Assembly (NCBI RefSeq): GCF_000003815.2
Contig: NC_049996.1
Span: forward strand, 13,134,419-13,198,418
DNA: 64,000 bases
Source: Branchiostoma floridae
Lineage: Eukaryota; Chordata; Leptocardii; Amphioxiformes; Branchiostomatidae
Direction: 5' to 3'
Shown here: in pieces, positions 12,575 to 25,419 of the stretch
Layout: each line of letters opens with the position of its first letter
How positions within the stretch are numbered: the stretch's first letter is position 1
The notes under the pieces: model-generated
What the model saw: only the letters and a program-made list of their open reading frames with translations
The model's database searches: none
Told to the model about the DNA's origin: nothing
Made by a program: the position numbers and the translations under genes

Positions 12575-13628
12575 ATCCGTATCTGTATCTATACAGCTGA
12601 TATAACCGCCCTTCGGCGTAACACACCAGCCGTATCTGTATTAATATAGCCGGTATAACCGCCCTTTGGCGTAACACACCAACTTTCATATCTGTATCTA
12701 TATAGCCGGTATAACCGCTCTTCGGCGTAACACACCAGCTTTATATCTGTATCTATATGGCGGTATAACCGCCCTTCGGCGTAACACATCAGCTTCCATA
12801 TCTGTATCTATATAGCCGGTATAACCGCCCTTCGGCGTAACACACCAGCTTCTGTATCTGTATCTGTATCTATATAGCCGGTATAGCCGCACTTTGGCGT
12901 AACACACCAGCTTCTATATCTGTATCTATATAACCGGTATAACCGCCCTTCGGCGTAACACACCAGCTTTTATATCTGTATCTATATAGCCAGTATAACC
13001 GCCCTTCGGTGAACACACCAGCTTCCATATCTGTATCAATATAGCCGGTATAACCGCCCTTCGGCGTAACACACCAGCCGTATCTGTATCTATATAGCCG
13101 GTATAACCGCCCTTCGGCGTAACACACCAGCTTCTGTATCTGTATCTATATAGCCGGTATAACCGCCCTTCGGCGTAACACACTAGCTTCTGTATCTGTT
13201 TCTATATAGCCAGTATAACCGCCCTTCGGTGAACACACCAGCTTCCATATCTGTATCAATATAGCCGGTATAACCGCCCTTCGGCGTAACACACCAGCCG
13301 TATCTGTATCTATATAGCCGGTATAACCGCCCTTCGGCGTAACACACCAGCTTCTGTATCTGTATCTATATAGCCGGTATAACCGCCCTTCGGCGTAACA
13401 CACTAGCTTCTGTATCTGTTTCTATATAGCCAGTATAACCGCCCTTCGGTGAACACACCAGCTTCCATATCTGTATCAATATAGCCGGTATAACCGCCCT
13501 TCGGCGTAACACACCAGCCGTATCTGTATCTATATAGCCGGTATAACCGCCCTTCGGCGTAACACACCAGCTTCTGTATCTGTATCTATATAGCCGGTAT
13601 AGCCGCACTTTGGCGTAACACACCAACT
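12575..13628. repeat. 55-bp satellite with 220-bp higher-order repeat
   Basis: Unit contains GCCGGTATAACCGCCCTTCG and GCGTAACACACCAGC followed by a variable CTGTATCTGTAT spacer. About 19 units. Blocks beginning near 12926, 13146 and 13366 repeat at exactly 220 bp with shared variants (for example GGTGAACACACC lacking a base). All three minus-strand frames lack stops in the unit, which explains the overlapping open frames here. Confidence 0.92.
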
Positions 13629-13971
13629 TCAAAGGTACGTTTATGGTCCAACAATGTTGAAGTATGAATCAACGAGGTTATCCAACCTCCTTGGTAGAAT
13701 CGAACTCATGGCTTGTAGTTTAAGATACAGGGCCACTAACCACTAGTCTACACACTCAATACCACATATTGTCACGTGTAGTGAAAACTTACATAGCAAG
13801 GAAGTACCGGGTTTACTCACCTTATGATGCAATCAGGAGTGAAACATCGAGGGCACATGAAAGAGAAAGAAACCATAATTAATATCACATTTATTTAAAC
13901 ATACTCCAATCTGTATGCATATCATTGTCATGTATGTATTTTGTCTAACCCTTACCCCCTCCCTTTGTTAC

Positions 13972-14342
13972 ATCAGATTTAGATTTAGATTTAGGTTTAG
14001 GTTTAGGTTTAGGTTTAGGTTTAAGTTTAGATTTAGATTTAGGTTTTGGTTTAAATTTGGATTTAGATTTAGATTTAGATTAGATGTAGATTTAGATTTA
14101 GATTTAGGTTTAGGTTTAGGTTTAGGTTTTGGTTTAAATTTGGATTTAGATTTAGATTTAAATTAGATTTAGATTTAGATTTAGATTAGATTTAGATTTA
14201 GATTTAGTTTTAGGTTTAGGTTTAGATTTAGATTTAGATTTAGATTTAGGTTTAGATTTAGGTTAAGATTTAGATTTAGATTTAGATTTAGATTTAGATT
14301 TAGATTTAGATTTAGATTTAGATTTAGATTTAGATTTAGATC
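13972..14342. repeat. TTTAGA/TTTAGG hexamer array
   Basis: A degenerate 6-bp tandem repeat alternating TTTAGA and TTTAGG, with some TTTGG and TAGATT slips. It is not the TTAGGG telomere unit of deuterostomes. Confidence 0.92.
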
Positions 14343-14507
14343 ATGATCAGGACCACGTTGAGTAGATTTTGCGTTCCTAGCAGGCAATTCTGGAACTGCA
14401 GGGGCGTTTATTTTGCTAAAATGTTTATCAAAGACGATAACTGAAGAAATGAAGGACGGATTTACATTAATTTGGGAATGCAGGTAGCTTATGCAAATAT
14501 TTTTACT

Positions 14508-14618
<111 letters not shown>

Positions 14619-15056
14619 ATCGTGCAAATTGTAAGACGTTTTGATAATAGGAACCTCTGTGTTTCTCTTAACAGGACTTACATTTTGCACATATTGTTTT
14701 TCGAGCAATAACAAATACAAACCATGCAAATGAGGAATAATTTGCATAATCAGTATGAAAATGCCACCACTCCTTAGTGATAACTGATTGGTTCGTGCTT
14801 GTTCCGAAATAAACATGAAGTATGAAAAGTTTTAATATTTGACGCTGCTTCCTACAAAAGCGTTGAACATGAGCCCATACTGTCAATGGTTCGTTCTTAT
14901 GGGCCATAGTGCCTGACAATAAACAGACAACAACATCCAAATTCCTTCCGTTTCAACTGGTAGTGTGTAACGCTTCGGTAGGGGATTCTGTGTTTAAGGA
15001 GACAGTGTCCGGGCAATATACAAGTCATAACGATAGAAGATAACCGCATCAAACTG

Positions 15057-15305
15057 TAAAGGCGGACTCTCACTGCACTTGCGGCACCGGTGCGGCACTT
15101 CTGGGTTCGTAGATGACTCAATGAATTTCTGAGATAAAGAACGAATTTTCTTCCATTTTGTGTATTCTTTCTTCTTCTAAGTCATACTTTTACGTATTAC
15201 CCAATATCTAAATTATCAAAAATCGCAAAGATTACAAAACATTGCCGCAGTGAACGAACCCCGCAGTGCCGCACCGGTGCCCCAAGCGCAGTGAGAGTCC
15301 ACCTT
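15057..15305. mobile_element. MITE with CTCTCACTGCACTTG ends, copy 1
   Basis: Ends AAGGCGGACTCTCACTGCAC and GCAGTGAGAGTCCACCTTA are inverted. The interior has GAATTTCTGAGATAAAGAAC and CATACTTTTACGTATTACCC. Related copies: 22255-22478, 24755-25012, 28860-29072. Confidence 0.82.
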
Positions 15306-15597
15306 ATAGCCAATGGGTATCTTGATTACCGCACAGAAGTTTTTGAGGCTCTTGAAGCATTACATTTCTACCAAATACGGGCATTTAATCTTTTGAAGGT
15401 CAGTAGGTCAAGTAATTGACCCAGATCCATTGACAGTTACATCGTGATTGACGGCTCACAGCGCGACCGTTATCTCACTACAGTAGACACCTATCAATCA
15501 ATCCTCTGTGTGTCTCTAATAGCCCGTATCTTCCATTGATCTTGAGTGAAATGTATTTTTCCTGGTGACATTTATCTTTATATATGCGGCGGATTTA

Positions 15598-15797
15598 TTT
15601 AACGCTACTTCACCTTTATCCGAGGGTAACCTATATCCGTCGTTTGTAAAAAAAAACGTATTTAGGGATATGAAGTCGACGGGCAGGGGTTTCAAATCGG
15701 AACATTTCGAAATATTGCTTCTTTGAAACCATAGTCCGAATACTTCTAAATGTGCTGTTTTTAAAGACAACGGATAAAGGATACCCCGCTGATAAAG
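15598..15797. mobile_element. MITE with AACGCTACTTCACC ends, copy 1
   Basis: Starts AACGCTACTTCACCTTTATC then GGGTAACCTATATCCG, and ends GGATAAAGGATACCCCG. Second copy at 41280-41487. Confidence 0.72.
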
Positions 15798-17655
15798 GTT
15801 GACTAGCATTACACCTATGTGATTTTTTTCGCCAAAAAGGTTATATTTATGGCACTACGGCAAAACGTACGGTTTGATATCTCAAGTTCTGGGAATGCTT
15901 TGGTCACTAAATCCACATTTCTGTTGAAATCGTAGAACCCACAAATTGTAAAAAAGGTGGGGCTTTTCGTCTCCCTCTGCTTTTAAAAAAGAAGTCAAAG
16001 CCAGCCTGTTTAGAAATAGCCAACACTAGTATTTGAGTAGAATATGTTACTGTTCATTGTCATATGTATATCTCCTATGTTTTCGCAAAGTCAACCACTA
16101 AAAAGCGTTAAATCAACCTCGAGCTTTGTCTTCCCCAAGACACACCCACATATCAATACAATCATATTCCACCAAGAGCTTCTTAACTGAAACACAAACT
16201 AAATGTTTAGAATTTTTCCAAACAGTTCCTTATCTTAGATTATTACAGAATATTAGAAGTTTCAGAAATATTAAAACAAAAAGTGACAAACACCCATGCA
16301 GCAATAATACATAAATGATACTAAATAATACACGTAGTAATTCATTTTTCCTCATCAAAACTGGTGAAATCTTCTAAGGTACCATCCACTGATGTATTTG
16401 CTGATAGATTGTAGCCTGTGTCAGTGATCAGAGAAACCTGTGTGTGTTCTATCCGCTTGTCCTGCTCTGGTTCCATACCAATTTGTCTCCCATGAAAACT
16501 CAAAATTGATAATTTTCAGAGAATCTCGATGTGTCCCAGGAGAGCTCTCTGATGTTATATTATGCATTTCATCTTCAACCACGAGAGACTTTAATATCGT
16601 CCATGTATCGATCTAGAGGAAGGGATTGATTCAATCACGACACAAAAATAAAACTCAAGCCAAAGCAAGTTAATGTTATGAATGCCATCTTCTGCAGACT
16701 CCAAATGCAATGCGTTACGATACTTGAGTGAAGTGCCACATTGTCATAATCTGTCCAAAAGCAAAAAAATGGGTGTAATACGAGAGGTTGAAGAAAAAAC
16801 AAGATGCCTAAGTTTTGAACATAGACGCCAAAAGCGATGTAACAAGAAATGAAGCGACAAAACCTAGCAAACAAGTAATTTACTTCTTGACTGTTATTTC
16901 TAACAGTTGCTTCTCAACTTCTCTTCTTTAAAGTTCTTGACTTATTGCTAACTCATTCTTAGTAGAGTCAAGGCTACCAGACATATTTCCCATGTTCGGT
17001 ATTTTCTTGTCATGTTGAACATTGCCGAAGGTGAACAAAATTTCCTTTATTTTTTCATAATCAATGTCAGGCGAAAATCAATGTCATCCATAAAATGTAC
17101 TGGCTATGGCCTTTTTATTGGACCCAAATACAGGCTTTTTGTTGACGTTATCGTAATAGAAATTTGAATTGCCCGGTGTCCATATTTTCGGAAAGTTGAA
17201 TTAAGCAATGGCATCTTCGTGTTGTACGGGCGCACACTGTAATCCAACATGGCGTATGACGTCAAATGAAAAGCATGTTATACTATTTAGAAAAAAAACC
17301 CAACTATGACTTATTCTCTGATTGATTTATTTATTTATGAAGGTTATAAATTCTAGTAAACAACTGTTAAAAGCAATTACATCTTTATAACTGGACAGAA
17401 TCGAAAATTTACCTCCAAAAGCTTTGAGTGACATTCACCACTATTCTTCAGTGCAACTAGAATGAACTGGCGCAACAAAGGGACACCAACATTTGTAACA
17501 AAGGACACTTACGGTTCATATGACATTGTCTTGCCATGAAAACTATCTAAACATGATTCAAATATAAGTGATACTTCCATATGATTTTATAGTTTCTACA
17601 TTTTTAACCGGTTTACTTCAATTAAATGTACGTGTATTAAATTCATATTGTTTTG
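15798..17655. other. Non-coding, mostly unrecognised
   Basis: Contains a short copy (about 15945-16060) of the GGGGCTTTTCGTCTCCCTCT repeat seen at 53300. Otherwise nothing was recognised. Confidence 0.45.
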
Positions 17656-17659
17656 TTTT

Positions 17660-17765
17660 GTTGTTCATGTATGGTGGCCCCCCTTGGAAATCAACTCCCA
17701 ATAAGTTGAAGGGGCTACCCACCTGTCTTGAGATTAATAAATATTAATTAAAATCTCTCATCTCA
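17660..17765 (+). repeat. LINE 3' end
   Basis: GTATGGTGGCCCCCCTTGGA...AAGGGGCTACCCACCTGTCT, then AATAAATATTAATTAAAA, a typical non-LTR 3' terminus. Confidence 0.5.
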
Positions 17766-17989
17766 TTATAGCTAAAGCTGAAGAAAAGTCGTGGATGTTA
17801 TTCGGAACGGCCGGAAGCATATCTCGGAATTTCATCCGGTTGTCGAGATTTAATTGCCTTCAAAGATTGCATGATTGATTCGTTCATTATATAAGGATGT
17901 ACTGAAACGATAGGTAAATTTGTGTAGGTGGAAGGGAGAGGAAAGGCTTTTCCATATGGGGAACTGGCCACAAACAGGGTACAGGGAGC

Positions 17990-18115
17990 AAATCTTGAGG
18001 TCTCTTCACACGAGAGTAAGAATGAGCCGGAATGCCGTCAGAATGAAAATTCGTTTCTACTCCTGGGAAGCCATAGTGTATTCTAGAAATTCTCACTGCA
18101 CTCCAGATATTTGTG
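17990..18115. repeat. Partial MITE, family of 53078-53270
   Basis: CTCTTCACACGAGAGTAAGA and GCCGGAATGCCGTCAGAATG match the termini of the intron 5 element. Confidence 0.6.
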
Positions 18116-18659
18116 TCCGTTGCTCACTGAACAACAAAAAAGTCGACACAAAGCAGACTTTTTGCAAAAGGAATGAAAGAAGTCGTGTAATTTTGAAAGT
18201 GCTCTGCAGACATCCCTAGACAGAGACGGGGAATTTCTGCAACTTATGATCCACTGCTCACCGAGTCACGTGTTCATCCATCATTCACAGAAATAGTAGA
18301 CTTCTCAATTCTGGAGTTGTTCAGTCAAAAATATGGGTAAGCCCATTTTTGTGTGTTATGAAATACAGCTTAACTTTGATCCGGATTTCACAAGCAGCAT
18401 GTTCTCAACTCGGTCCCACAGTTGACGCCATTTTCATTAGACTTCTAATTGAAATTGATCCCGACCGGGAAACCAGGTCAGTACACACAGCTTCATGTTA
18501 ATGGGAGTCGGTGTAGGTCTTGAAGCTGAGAATGGCTCCCAAGGGACATCCATTGAAGCAGAGAAGCAAATTGGCACCGACTTGTATCGTAAGCCAAACC
18601 AGTATTTTTAACTAGACCAAAAAGCTGCCGCCGCGAAAGCTGAAAGATTGGCGGCAATG

Positions 18660-19110
18660 ATAGAAATCTTTATTGACACGACAAAGGTACAGCGACTTTC
18701 GTAAGGTCTATAGCAACTACTTACAGTACAACTATAAACACACATATATGGATATCTATATGTATGAATAAGTCAACATATTGGGTCTAGCGTATCATTT
18801 ACACTATTTTTTTTACGGTATAAACATTCGTGCATATATCTGCCTACTTGTACATAGTGAGGGTTATCGCCTCCCAGAATGCAGTTAAGTTTATCTATTG
18901 AACAGAGAGTAGCAAATTCTTTAGAGCAAGCCGAAGTTAATGTGAACAGCTCTGTGCGTTTATCATTATATATCGTTAACAATCCATAACAAAGTGACGT
19001 TCGTCTTCGATCTCATTTGGGCAGAATGGACAAAACCTCTGGTCACGGGGAATTTTAGTATATCTATCTTCCGGCTTCTATATTTAGTTTGTGGCTACAG
19101 ATTCTTATCT
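18660..19110 (-). pseudogene. LINE reverse transcriptase C-terminal remnant (minus)
   Basis: The minus strand encodes YNDKRTELFTLTSACSKEFA...CILGGDNPHYVQVGRYMHEC, nearly identical in layout to the plus-strand copy at 54247-54456. Upstream codons include a zinc-knuckle-like segment. The 3' end TGTCAATAAAGATTTC lies at about 18665. Confidence 0.7.
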
Positions 19111-19352
19111 TTGTGATTGCTCTACGGACATTCGAAAGATACTTCCGTATGTCCGTATAACGATTTCGCTGGACAGTCTCTTCCACGTTGTCCTCAATAC
19201 AAGACCTAATTCTTCTGACGCGTACCATAAGGGATGTGATGGATGGATCATTTTCTGAACTGCATGATTGATGAATTGGCAGTTATTCAGATTGCAGGCA
19301 TCAGCACAGTCATCCGTCATCAACTTGTCAAACCTCCCGGGAAACTGCGCTT

Positions 19353-19787
19353 TAGGGGTGGGTACCAGTACAGTGTACCGGTACAAAAGCGTTTTTTCTT
19401 ACTGGATCGGTCCAGAAAAACCGGACCTGAAAAAACTCGGTGGGCCGGATGTTGGAGCGATTGGAAACTGAACAGATTATATGATCAGGAGTTCACACGT
19501 TCCGGGGCTTACCGGTCGAAGAAAATAACAAGAGCGAAGTAGAGTAGAGTCGATAGTTATTTTTACCAAGTTTTACAGCCAACATAGGCAGTTATCATTG
19601 TAAGATTGTAAAACGGCAGCGGGAGTCGAATATACACAAAACAGATTTCTGTAGTGAAATGGGCCATTGTTTTGAGTATCGTCCAGTCACAAGTTTTCAC
19701 ATAATAAATCAGGTCCGGACCTTGACCTGATCCTCTGGACTTGAACCGGACCTGGACCACAATTTTCTGCACCGGTACCCACCCCTA
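19353..19787 (+). mobile_element. TAGGGGTGGGTACC MITE, copy 3
   Basis: Same ends as copy 1 (TAGGGGTGGGTACCAGTACA ... CACCGGTACCCACCCCTA) and the same internal GGTCCAGAAAAACCGGACC. Confidence 0.88.
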
Positions 19788-19792
19788 CTGCG

Positions 19793-19963
19793 CGTGCATC
19801 AAACCTCACACAACACTACGGCACAAACTGGAACGCTCAAAGGACCAACCTCGGAAAGGTATCAAGGCCAGTGCAATCTACAGACTCAAATGTGAAGAAC
19901 CCAACTGCAACAATACGTACATTGGCGAGACTAGTCGGTCACTGACAGCAAGTATTAATCGTC
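19793..19963 (+). pseudogene. Penelope-like element GIY-YIG fragment
   Basis: The frame reads TLRHKLERSKDQPRKGIKAS then AIYRLKCEEPNCNNTYIGET. This is the GIY-YIG nuclease N-terminal pattern (VY.I.C..C...YIGET.R.L). It begins immediately after MITE copy 3. Confidence 0.72.
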
Positions 19964-19986
19964 TTATTTAGAACCTCGTCACACAT

Positions 19987-20103
19987 CATTTGTACGACCA
20001 GTATTGGAGTATTGCGCGCCAGTTGGGCATCCGGGCCTCACCTGTGCACATGCTGACAAACTCCAAGCGGACAATACTAAGAAGACGCTTCACCAGCTAT
20101 GAA
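19987..20103 (+). pseudogene. LINE reverse transcriptase fragment
   Basis: SFVRPVLEYCAPVGHPGLTC followed by AHADKLQADNTKKTLHQL and stop. This matches the thumb-side motif VRP.LEYA.PVW.P of non-LTR reverse transcriptases. Confidence 0.72.
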
Positions 20104-22254
20104 TAAGTCAGGAATTAAACCCCCATTGCTCTCAGAGCGCAGACAGAAACTGTGTCCTTAACTTCAGGACTCACTTACAACCTAACATACCGTAAATTAT
20201 AGCCACCAAAGAGATCGGACTATAGCTATAGAATCACCAGAAACAAATGCTAGTATCCACCAATCGGATGCAGCACAGACCGACTAAACTCTCTCATACC
20301 TTTCATAGTGCGTCTCTTACATACTTAATCAAACATTTCAAACCCCTTTGTCCATGAAGATTTCTTTGACGCTATACACTACCACGCTACTCGTGGTTTG
20401 GTCTTACCAATATCTAGTAAAAAAAACCTTAAGCCCTATTACTGAGTTTTATCGATTTATAATGATAATGACATGTAATATCTTAGATCTAGTTTTGGTA
20501 ACAAATATGATGTCAAGTATGCGAATCAGCTAATATCTAGTGAGTAACTTATGTCTTAGATAAATCATTCATCATCATCTTGTAAGACTTAGAAGAGATG
20601 GGCTACTCTTAAGGAGCAGCAAAAGGTAAGAAACAAGTAGAGGAAACTGTGGAGACTAGCATCGAAGAAGAAGATGAAGAGAAAATGACAGAGGGTTGGC
20701 ATCAGGAATAGGGGGTTGTCCGTTCAAGTACATTGATTTGCTTTGGTATGCTTTAGATACTCTCATATAACGCTTTGCTGAGTTGATCTCTCTATCAGTT
20801 ATTATGTCACTATGTCCTGGCATTGCCGCGTCAGCTCTAAGGGATCTTTGCTTTCCACGCCAACGGCATGCTTTTATACATGGCTTGCTCACTTCTCTTT
20901 TCACTTTGCCTCCCTGAAAAATTGCATGATAAGAAATGCCCACGCCATTCCATCTGATACCCACAAAGATATAGAAATATATTGATTTTTTAGGACCCAC
21001 CAAATGTCTAAATAGGTCAATGGAGGCCGGTTTATGCGTCTTCTACCCGCGCGCGGACGCTCTTCATTGACATTTCTGTCGCCGCCGACCAGGGAAAATG
21101 TTTCATTCATATCCACACGGACTACTTTGTAAGTTTGAAGAAATTTGATTCTTTTTAGTATAAACACATTTTAAATTCATTTACAATAATAGGACAAGAA
21201 AGAACACATGTTTGGGGGAAAAAGGCCATGAATCCTTGAACTAGTTCTCCCGATCTGATTTAACAAAAAAAAAAATATATGTAACAAATCAGAAATAATA
21301 ATGATATTAAGTATACAAATAATGACAAAAATTTTTCCAAATGATATAATAATGATAACACATGATATGAAATTGATAATGTATCAAAATCATACATAAT
21401 ATGATAATATAACTTAGTATATAAAATTAAAAATGAACAAAATACCGATTTCAATTCGGACTGAGTAACTGAAAGTAAATGAAGAAACATGAAATTCATC
21501 TTGTACATAACGTGAATAAGATGTACTACGTCGAAGCTTTAACTAAAGATTAGAATTAGGCGTACCTGAGAGCACAAAAGTAGGTTCTTGCTTCCATTTG
21601 TGACTAAAAGAACTCTGATAACTCAAGATAATTCAATATGGACATACATCATAACCCAAACATCTAGTCTCTCATTAATGCGCCTTGAGTAGATGCCTTC
21701 TGGCTTACCACTGAGTGGATACCAAGAGATTCCGGGAGATTTTGTCTGTCTGCTATGATAAAGCCACAAGAGAAAATGTTGATATCTATGGATTTAGTTC
21801 GTCGTTGGCCATTAACAAACGCATTAGTTGCATCGCTTCACTTATAAACTTATGAACATACAATGTACATGTACAACGAAGCCGGAAAGGGTGCAAAGAG
21901 TTGAGACGGGCCTTCTTCGTTATACTATATGTCAGGCAATATATTTTGTACAGAGCTAGGACTCCATGGTCTTCACGTCACGCCCATAAACTTTTAGGGA
22001 GACAGCAAAACAAGTGTTGGCAGAACAAATGTTATCTTCATTGTGAAATCTAACTGGTCGGGAAGGTTTAACAAATGACTGAACGCACAAAGTAGAGTAT
22101 AACTAACAACACATTCTTCACTTTTATGCCTTCAAATCATCTTCTTGGACTTTGGGACTGAACTTGGCATTCTATGACATTCGTAGAAGTGTTATGGTAT
22201 TTGTTTCAATTTACGGTATATATTTGCTCAATTTACAGCAGCTTTGTACGATTT
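20104..22254. other. Non-coding, nothing recognised
   Basis: AT-rich, with short minus-strand open frames (20656-21003, 20901-21167) that show no domain signature. Confidence 0.4.
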
Positions 22255-22478
22255 AAGGTAGACTATCACTGCACTTGGTGCGGCACTGTGGTGTTCGTAG
22301 ATTACTGAAGAGAATTTTCTTCCGTTTTGTATATTTTGTTGTCTTCAAAGTCATACTTTTATGTATTAAGCAGTATCTAGATTTTTGAAAATCGTGAAAA
22401 TAACAAAACAGTGCCGCAGTGAACGAACCCCGCAGTGCCGCACCGGTGCCCCTGGTGCAATGAGAGTCCACCTTTACA
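22255..22478. mobile_element. MITE with CTCTCACTGCACTTG ends, copy 2
   Basis: Ends AGGTAGACTATCACTGCACT and CAATGAGAGTCCACCTTTA. Shares GTGCCGCAGTGAACGAACCC with copy 1. Confidence 0.8.
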
Positions 22479-22685
22479 GTATTGTCGACAATATTCTCTT
22501 TTTCTTTAAGCGGACAGAAATTGATAGACGTGCGAATGTCATCCATATAATCAAATCAGCATGGCTTAAAGCTGACGAAATTGCTTTACAAGGTTTCTTG
22601 TTTCGTCATGTGCCAGGTATCTAAATTACAGCAGATTGGCGGTGGCTATTAAGGCCCATCGCTAGAAAGTGCTGGCTGTTTGTAG

Positions 22686-23120
22686 TAGGGATGGGTACCG
22701 GTGAGGAAAATTCAGGTACAGGTCCGGTCCAGGTCCAGAGGATCAGGTCCAGGTCTAGACCTGAACCTGAACCTGATTCAGTATGTGAAAACTTGTGAAT
22801 AGACGATATTCAAGACAATGGTCCATTTTGCTACAAAAAAAAACTCTTTTTGTCCCGATTTGACCCTCAACGGCGTTTTGAAATCCTACAAGGCTAACTA
22901 CCTCTGTACTATTGACTATAAAACTTGGTAGAAATGACTCCACTTTACTTCGTTCTTGTTATTTTCTTCGACCGGTAAGCCTCCAAACGTGTAAATGCCT
23001 GATCATATAATCTATTCATTTTCCAAGAGGTCCGATTTTTTTCAGGTCCGCTTTCTCCGGACCGGCCCAATAAAGAAAAACCGGTTTTGTACCGGTACAC
23101 TGTACTGGTACCCAGCCCTA
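22686..23120 (-). mobile_element. TAGGGGTGGGTACC MITE, copy 4
   Basis: Begins TAGGGATGGGTACCGG, ends TACTGGTACCCAGCCCTA, same orientation as copy 2. Confidence 0.85.
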
Positions 23121-23640
23121 GTTTGAATCCACGCACTCGCTTGTTTTCAAACTCACTGACCCGGATAGAATGGGTTGTGGGTACGGAGACCGTAAGCGAC
23201 TCTTCTTATCAGCCTATACGCTCACACAGTCCCCACGGGAGTCATGGGGATGAAAATCCTGCACTTATGGCTACTTTGATGTAGTTCTAGGCACGTCTTG
23301 GATAAACTATCGTTTGTCAGCTATTTTAGTGGTACTATAAAGGACAATATCCCATTGTGATCTTTATGTGAGGAGCGCGACAAGCGGAAACATAAAGGAA
23401 AAGATTGACAATCTAAGCCAAATGTTCAATATCTATCATTCTATGTGGCCTTTTCACGTATGACATAAAAGGCTCAACGTATGGCATCTAAAAGTACATA
23501 ACTACAGTTCCATAACGGTAACCTACCTAATAGAGGAGTATATAGTATGGGGTGAGAATGGGATTTTATAGTCTTATAGGATATGTAGCTATGGTTATGT
23601 TAGCAATATCTATATATACGTATGCGCCATTACTTTACGT

Positions 23641-23745
23641 TTGGAACCGCATTGCTGCTTGCGAGTAATGGACAAATATGTGACAGTACTTTACGTTTGG
23701 AACCGCATTGCTGCTTAACAATAACCAAATATGTGATATCTCTCA
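23641..23745. repeat. Short direct repeat
   Basis: TACTTTACGTTTGGAACCGC and ATTGCTGCTT occur twice, about 57 bp apart. The TTTGGAACCGCATT word also occurs, diverged, near 42260 and 46080. Confidence 0.75.
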
Positions 23746-24754
23746 TTTTTACTATCAATACCGTTGCTATTTTGCACACGTTGTATCTGCCATAGTTTCA
23801 TAGATAATTGAAAATATAGCTTTGAACATTCTTATGGTCATTTTTGCATGACATCACATTACTGTGCACAGCTATAGGTCTAACGTCCATGTTTAACCAG
23901 CCAATATGGCTGACAGCACTGACGTCATGGTCAACTGCATAGAAACGCCCTGAGACACAACTTAGTAAGTTTAAGATTATATCTTTAGGTCTGAAAAAAA
24001 TCCGCGAATTTCATTGATGATTTTTTTCTTCCCAGAGACTTCTATGTTATAATTCGTGGTTTACATGGGAGCATTCATAATGAAGCTACGTGAAATATCA
24101 GCAGATTTTTCATTCTATGCTGAGCACATTTAGCCTATATTGTGGGGAAAAATTGCCAACGTCAAATAGACACTGGCTCCTTCTTTATAGCAATTACAAA
24201 CTACGATTAGTCAATCCCCGCAAAAGGCACTTTTTCGCTGCTAGTACAATGTACAGCCGCACCACTCAGAACCCAGGACTGTGTACCTCCGACCTAGCGC
24301 GCGGCTGCAAAACTTTACCTGCTAATTTCTTCAGTTACAAACAAGCTTTAACCAATCTAACTTTTGAGATCAGTTCCGCCGGCTAAAGGGAATTTCCCCT
24401 TTTTCCCCTTTCCGCTAAAAAAACGCGTCCATGCAGCCGTTTTTTTTTTTGGCTCGGACCTCTTTTGCCCACTCGGAGTAATAAATCAATGAGACCTTAA
24501 CTGTGTCTAATTATTTGCCACTGCATTAGTCGTAGATGGAAATTCAAAGAGATTTCTCCCTCTAGAAGGGTCAGGAAATCATCCCCTGGAAGACATAATG
24601 AATGCTCAGTCCTCCCAGCTGTAACGAGAACCGTTAATCTTGTCAGCGAGGGCGGGGAGAGGACATTACGGCTCATTTGTGGCAATCAAACCGCGACGTG
24701 AATCAGGAAGGTATACGTAGAACTGCGCTTCTCCAAACAACCTTTTAATTTATT
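23746..24754. other. Non-coding, nothing recognised
   Basis: Open frame 24090-24386 has no recognisable domain; homopolymer T/C tracts near 24400-24450. Confidence 0.4.
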
Positions 24755-25012
24755 ATGGGGGTATCTCACTGCACTTGCGTCACTCTTGCGTCTCTGCGGG
24801 GTTCGAAAGATGCTCAACGAATTTCAGAGATAAAGGATGAATTTTCTTCCTTTTTGTGTATTTTGTCATAATCTAAGTCATAGTTTTACGTATTACACAA
24901 TATCTAAATTATAAAAAAAATCGGAGAAAATAACAGAACAGTGACGCAGTGAACGAACCCCGCAGTGACACAAGCTTGACGCAGGTCCAGTGAGATACTA
25001 CCTTTACCTCGG
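24755..25012. mobile_element. MITE with CTCTCACTGCACTTG ends, copy 3
   Basis: Ends GGGGGTATCTCACTGCACTT and CAGTGAGATACTACCTTTA, with a GACGCAGTGAACGAACCCC interior. Confidence 0.8.
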
Positions 25013-25080
25013 ACACGGTAGAAGGTGGTGTGCATCTGTTTCATCTATGTTGATAATGGAAATATCCTATATAGCCGTAA

Positions 25081-25230
25081 AAAAACTAGGTTTCCTCACT
25101 TAAGAAATATGAGATGTACTAAAAGTTTTCTATTTCTAATGCGTTCTGACGAACCAACCCTGTACATACGATCCTACATTTTCACCAAAATCAAGAAGCA
25201 AGAAGAAGCCGGACTAGATCTCCGAAATCT
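25081..25230 (+). pseudogene. LINE C-terminal remnant
   Basis: KSFLFLMRSDEPTLYIRSYI followed by FTKIKKQEEAG resembles the end of the LINE protein seen at 360-455. It is followed by a foldback-type segment with GTGACCGTCTGTCACCTTCT. Confidence 0.55.
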
Positions 25231-25419
25231 GTTAACAGTTTCAACAGTTTGTTGGGTTTTTGTACACAATCAAGTGTTTTACTCCACCGATGTTTCAGTG
25301 ACCGTCTGTCACCTTCTTCAGGGCTATTCTGACTGGTTTAAATTGAACTGCAGCATAGGGGGCGCTGTTTACAGATGTTGTCCCAAACGTATTTACACAT
25401 GTATACATGAATAGTTAAT

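Noticed and set aside
12575-13628. CRISPR array
   Set aside because: Eukaryotic satellite: the variable part is low-complexity sequence rather than unique spacers, and no cas genes occur.
12468-13632. Tyr/Arg-rich protein on the minus strand
   Set aside because: The overlapping frames are the same satellite read in three registers.
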